DNA of 64,000 nucleotides from the NCBI GenBank assembly GCA_963775805.1, contig CAVZKG010000005.1, positions 62,001 to 126,000 on the forward strand, in the 5' to 3' direction. Each line of letters starts with the position of its first letter. Within the stretch, counting starts at the first letter, position 1. The translations under genes and the position numbers were made by a program. A model generated the notes under the pieces. The model had not been told where the DNA came from. It was given only the letters and a program-made list of their open reading frames with translations, and ran no database searches. This DNA is from JAFAMB01 sp963775805. Lineage in GTDB: Bacteria; Verrucomicrobiota; Verrucomicrobiia; Chthoniobacterales; JAFAMB01. Shown piece after piece: positions 60,953-64,000 of this stretch.

Positions 60953-62452
60953 CTATGCAGTTAAACTCATTCCGGTAGCCATTTGGAGAATCTTTTCCTG
61001 GGTGGCTTCTGTGCGCGAAAGCTCACCGACCTTGTCGCCTTCGTGCATGACCAGGATTCGATCACTCATTCCAAGGACTTCTGGTAGCTCCGAAGAAATC
61101 ATAATAATTGCCTTGCCGGACCGAACAAATTCGGTCATTAGCCGGTAAATTTCCGATTTGGCGCCGACATCAATCCCGCGCGTTGGCTCGTCGAGGATCA
61201 GCAGATCCGGTTCGGTCAACAGCCAACGTGAGATTAATACCTTCTGTTGATTGCCACCGGAAAGGTTCCTGATGATTTCCAAAAGGCTGGGGGTCTTGAT
61301 GCGCATCAAGCCCCGCATCCTTTCGCAATCTTTACCGATTTTTGCGAAGTGGATGAAGGGTCCTATCATGTAGCTATTGATGTTCGCGATAAACATATTC
61401 TCGCGAACGCTGGCATTCAGGTACAAGCCGGTTAGTTTGCGGTCTTCGGTCAGTAAGGCCATGCCACTTCGAATGGCATCAGCGGGGGAACTAATTTTGA
61501 CGGCCTTTCCTTCCACAGTGATGTTTCCGCCATGGGATCGGGTCACTCCGAAAACAGCTTCTATCAATTCGGTGCGCCCCGCTCCCATGAGGCCAGCAAC
61601 ACCTAGAATCTCCCCGCGCTGAACCTGGAAACTAACATTACGAAATCCTTTGCCGCTTAAGTTTTGCACATCCAGGAAAACAGAACCCATATCTGTTGTT
61701 TCCTTGTGAAACATATCTGTCAGAGTCCGTCCCACCATCTTTTCAATCAGGATCGCATCGGTTAAATCGGCGGTCGCATCAGTGCCCATGTATTGCCCAT
61801 CACGGAAAACAGTGACTTCATCGGTAATCTTGAAGATCTCGTCCATTTTGTGGCTGATATAAATCACAGCGCATCCCTGGGCCTTCAATGATCGGATAAT
61901 AGTAAAAAGTCCTTCCACCTCCGCCTCCGTGATAGCCGAGGTCGGTTCATCCATGATGATCAAGTCTGAGTTATAGGAAACAGCCTTGGCGATTTCAGCG
62001 AGTTGAATATTGGCAATACTAAGCTCATGCATTTTCGCGGTTGGCTTTATCTTGATGTGAAGCCTATCTAAAAGTTCACCGGCCATGCGGTTCATTTTTC
62101 GCATATCCACCAGGCCATACCAGGTCGTCGGTTCACGACCGAGGTATATATTCTCCGCCACCGTCATCTGGGGAATTGGGCTTAGTTCCTGGTGAATCAT
62201 CGAAATGCCCTTGGAGAGGGCATAGTGAGTATTTGTGATGTTTAGCTTCTCACCTTTGAAGGTGATGGTGCCCGAATCCGGCGCATAGATGCCGATCAAA
62301 CATTTCATCAGGGTCGATTTACCTGCCCCGTTTTCGCCCATCAAGGCGTGCACCGATCCCTTGCGGGCATGGAGCTGGACATTGCTAAGGGCACGAACAC
62401 CTGGAAATTGCTTGGAAATACCCTCCATGCTGAGCACGTACTCGTTTTCCAT
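60953..62452 (-). CDS. Sugar ABC transporter ATP-binding protein (RbsA/MglA family)
   Basis: The 499-residue protein carries two ABC domains in tandem. The first has Walker A GENGAGKST and Walker B LIIMDEPTS. The second has the degenerate Walker A GLMGAGRTE, signature LSGGNQQKV and Walker B LLILDEPTRGIDVGAK, as usual for RbsA-type proteins. It powers uptake by the adjacent permease (10-base gap). Confidence 0.96.
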   Translation of the reverse strand: MENEYVLSMEGISKQFPGVRALSNVQLHARKGSVHALMGENGAGKSTLMKCLIGIYAPDSGTITFKGEKLNITNTHYALSKGISMIHQELSPIPQMTVAENIYLGREPTTWYGLVDMRKMNRMAGELLDRLHIKIKPTAKMHELSIANIQLAEIAKAVSYNSDLIIMDEPTSAITEAEVEGLFTIIRSLKAQGCAVIYISHKMDEIFKITDEVTVFRDGQYMGTDATADLTDAILIEKMVGRTLTDMFHKETTDMGSVFLDVQNLSGKGFRNVSFQVQRGEILGVAGLMGAGRTELIEAVFGVTRSHGGNITVEGKAVKISSPADAIRSGMALLTEDRKLTGLYLNASVRENMFIANINSYMIGPFIHFAKIGKDCERMRGLMRIKTPSLLEIIRNLSGGNQQKVLISRWLLTEPDLLILDEPTRGIDVGAKSEIYRLMTEFVRSGKAIIMISSELPEVLGMSDRILVMHEGDKVGELSRTEATQEKILQMATGMSLTA

Positions 62453-62482
62453 ATCCAGCTCCTTTCTTTTTCTAGCAATGAC

Positions 62483-63436
62483 TCACTTCATGAATGTCTT
62501 ATAGTTCTCCTTAGTGACTTTCTGGTAGGGAATCCAGATGACCCCGTCCACCACTTTCGGATTCGGTTCCTTCTTCACCATCAGATAAGCTGCGTTGACA
62601 GCCTCGTTGCCTTGGCCAACGGGATCCTGGAACACGGTGTTGTTGAGTTCACCCTTTTCCATTGACTCTAAAGCGTCATGGCTGCCGTCCGTACCGCCAA
62701 CAGGGATCTTGCCGAGCTTTCCCGCTGCCTTGATCGCTTGCAGGGCGCCCAGTGCCATCTCGTCGTTGTTGGAGGCCACGCCGTCAATCTCCTGGCCTGA
62801 CGCCAGCCAATTTTCCATGATGGTCTTGCCCTGGACGCGCTGCCAGTTACCTGTCTGCTCTCGGGTGATCTTGATGTCCGGGAACTTTTCCTTCACCACT
62901 TGTTTGATGCCATCCGTCCGGCCAATCGCGGCTTCATTATCCAGTTCACCCATCAGGATCACCAAGTTGCCTTTGCCTCCCATGGCCTTCCCGAGTTCCT
63001 CCATATTCATGATCCCGGCCTCGATAGACTTGGATCCAGAATAGACAACACCCTTTGGCAGATTCGCGGGCTGGCGGTTGACGTAGACTAGAGGTTTTCC
63101 AGCTTTGGTGACAGCCTTGGTCATTGGTCCGGTCGCCGCAGTGTCCACCGGAAGGATAACCACCGCGTCCATGCCCTGTGCCAGGAAGTTTTCCACCTGG
63201 CCGACCTGCTTGGCGGTGTCATTGGCCGCATCGACAATGGTCAGGTCGACATCGGGGTGGGTACTGGCCCACTTGGTCATTGCATCCCGAACATTCGTCA
63301 GCCAGACATCGTCGAACAGGGCCATGGCTACGCCGATCTTCACCTTCTGGTCGGCGAGGGCCGTTGTATTGCCCAGCGCAATTGCCAATATGGCGATTAC
63401 TGGAAGGATTAACTTAGCGAGTTTCATCATTTTCAT
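62483..63436 (-). CDS. Sugar ABC substrate-binding protein (RbsB/inositol-binding type)
   Basis: The 317-residue periplasmic binding protein has a signal peptide (LILPVIAILAIALGNTTALA) and the Peripla_BP_4 pattern: KIGVAMALFDDVWLTNVRDAM, VVILPVDTAATGPM, LVYVNRQP, ASNNDEMALGALQAIK, VGGTDGSHDAL. The start at 63434-63436 is chosen over an upstream frame that lacks signal-peptide character. Flanking MocA/IolG-type dehydrogenases suggest inositol or a related polyol as substrate. Confidence 0.9.
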   Translation of the reverse strand: MKMMKLAKLILPVIAILAIALGNTTALADQKVKIGVAMALFDDVWLTNVRDAMTKWASTHPDVDLTIVDAANDTAKQVGQVENFLAQGMDAVVILPVDTAATGPMTKAVTKAGKPLVYVNRQPANLPKGVVYSGSKSIEAGIMNMEELGKAMGGKGNLVILMGELDNEAAIGRTDGIKQVVKEKFPDIKITREQTGNWQRVQGKTIMENWLASGQEIDGVASNNDEMALGALQAIKAAGKLGKIPVGGTDGSHDALESMEKGELNNTVFQDPVGQGNEAVNAAYLMVKKEPNPKVVDGVIWIPYQKVTKENYKTFMK

Positions 63437-63635
63437 TCTTATGCTTCTTTCTTGGGGGGTGCTCCGCGACGCGGAAGGGTCAGCCTGTAATTTCAAACAA
63501 GACTGTCATGAAATGGAGTATTTCCTGAGGTCTTGTCCGATATTTTCCAAGCTTCAGTTGCCAATAATATTCATTTGTTGCGAGGGGGACAGTGAATTCC
63601 CTTTGTCGTTTCGTAATCTGTTTCTCTCTTCCGTT

Positions 63636-64000
63636 CTAAACGTGAGATGGCAGGTCGTCCTGGTAGAGGTCTGGACGCGTACCCAATTTAATGGCCACTA
63701 TTTTGCCATTCTTCTGCGCTTCGACACACGCATCGGCAGTCACAGCGGCGGCGTAACCGTCCCAGGACGACGGACCTCTGATTCTGCCAGAGGCCACAGA
63801 GTGGATCCATTCTTGTAACTCGACGTCATAGGATGCAATAAATCGCTTTTTCCAGTCCGTGAGAATATCAACGCTAAGCTTGGCCTCGCTCCGCATCAGC
63901 ACGTTGGAAGGTTCGGGTAGGCGGGCCACACCCGTTTCACCAACCAGCTCACACTGGATGTCATAGCCGTAGGTGGCATTGACAAACACTTCGACGTCGA
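63636..64000 (-). CDS. iolG: Inositol 2-dehydrogenase-like Gfo/Idh/MocA protein (partial, 5' end missing)
   Basis: The reading frame enters at the window edge; only the C-terminal 121 residues are visible. They match IolG: DVEVFVNATYGYDIQCELVGE, DWKKRFIASYDVELQEWI and GPSSWDGYAAAVTADACVEA, which include the usual C-terminal substrate-domain helices. It would oxidise myo-inositol to scyllo-inosose. It lies upstream of the importer genes with about 200 bases between, which may hold a promoter. The NAD-binding half is outside the window. Confidence 0.85.
   Translation of the reverse strand, partial: DVEVFVNATYGYDIQCELVGETGVARLPEPSNVLMRSEAKLSVDILTDWKKRFIASYDVELQEWIHSVASGRIRGPSSWDGYAAAVTADACVEAQKNGKIVAIKLGTRPDLYQDDLPSHV

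Overview
The window is a gene-dense chromosomal segment with mixed strands, mid-50s percent GC by eye, and mostly housekeeping content. The best lineage marker is a 51-residue small basic protein (24651-24806) that looks like the Chlamydiae/Verrucomicrobia-specific family TIGR04137. A Bacteroidetes/Chlamydiae-style second type IIA topoisomerase pair, a 1001-residue SecA with a SEC-C tail, and many dispersed non-coding repeats agree with a soil or freshwater Verrucomicrobiota bacterium, perhaps Spartobacteria/Chthoniobacterales. The order is an inference with low certainty. There is no rRNA, CRISPR array, phage or complete insertion sequence.

Left part (1-25 kb): a cut-off methyltransferase, uppP, a coiled-coil protein with a roadblock-like tail, parE-parC, bioF, proC, a marR-glycosyltransferase pair, lpd-recO, a ChaN-like lipoprotein and a GC-rich pdxI-like/tetR cassette. 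A surface-glycan block follows: two large GT-C type membrane proteins, an Agl23-like protein and a dolichol-phosphate-mannose-synthase-like GT2. Then comes an Fe-S assembly trio: DUF1858-rhodanese, an IscU-like scaffold and SufT.

Middle (24.6-44 kb): the small basic protein and a pseudouridine synthase, miaA, an RRM protein, secA-pyrE-ridA-lpxD, an EVE-domain protein, tmk-holB-sixA-pgl, clpS with a DUF2017 protein, a bifunctional-nuclease-like protein, speA, a HAF-repeat protein, a class A penicillin-binding protein and trmD.

Right part (45-64 kb) is accessory. An organosulfur-scavenging region holds ssuA and ssuD (divergent), a TetR regulator, an NTF2-like protein, a broken cupin, an SfnB-like oxidoreductase, a DmoA/NtaA-like monooxygenase and an FMN reductase able to feed both monooxygenases. 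A SorC regulator and an orphan polyol-type binding protein lie between two tRNA-Pro genes (UGG and GGG). After three unknown secreted proteins and an acetamidase, an inositol-type ABC importer is flanked by two Gfo/Idh/MocA dehydrogenases, one of them frameshifted.

The most unusual signal is a family of short palindromic elements with TTAG/CTAG-type ends. Between four convergent gene pairs they fill the whole gap and carry the stop codons of both genes at their edges. Further copies lie between tandem genes.
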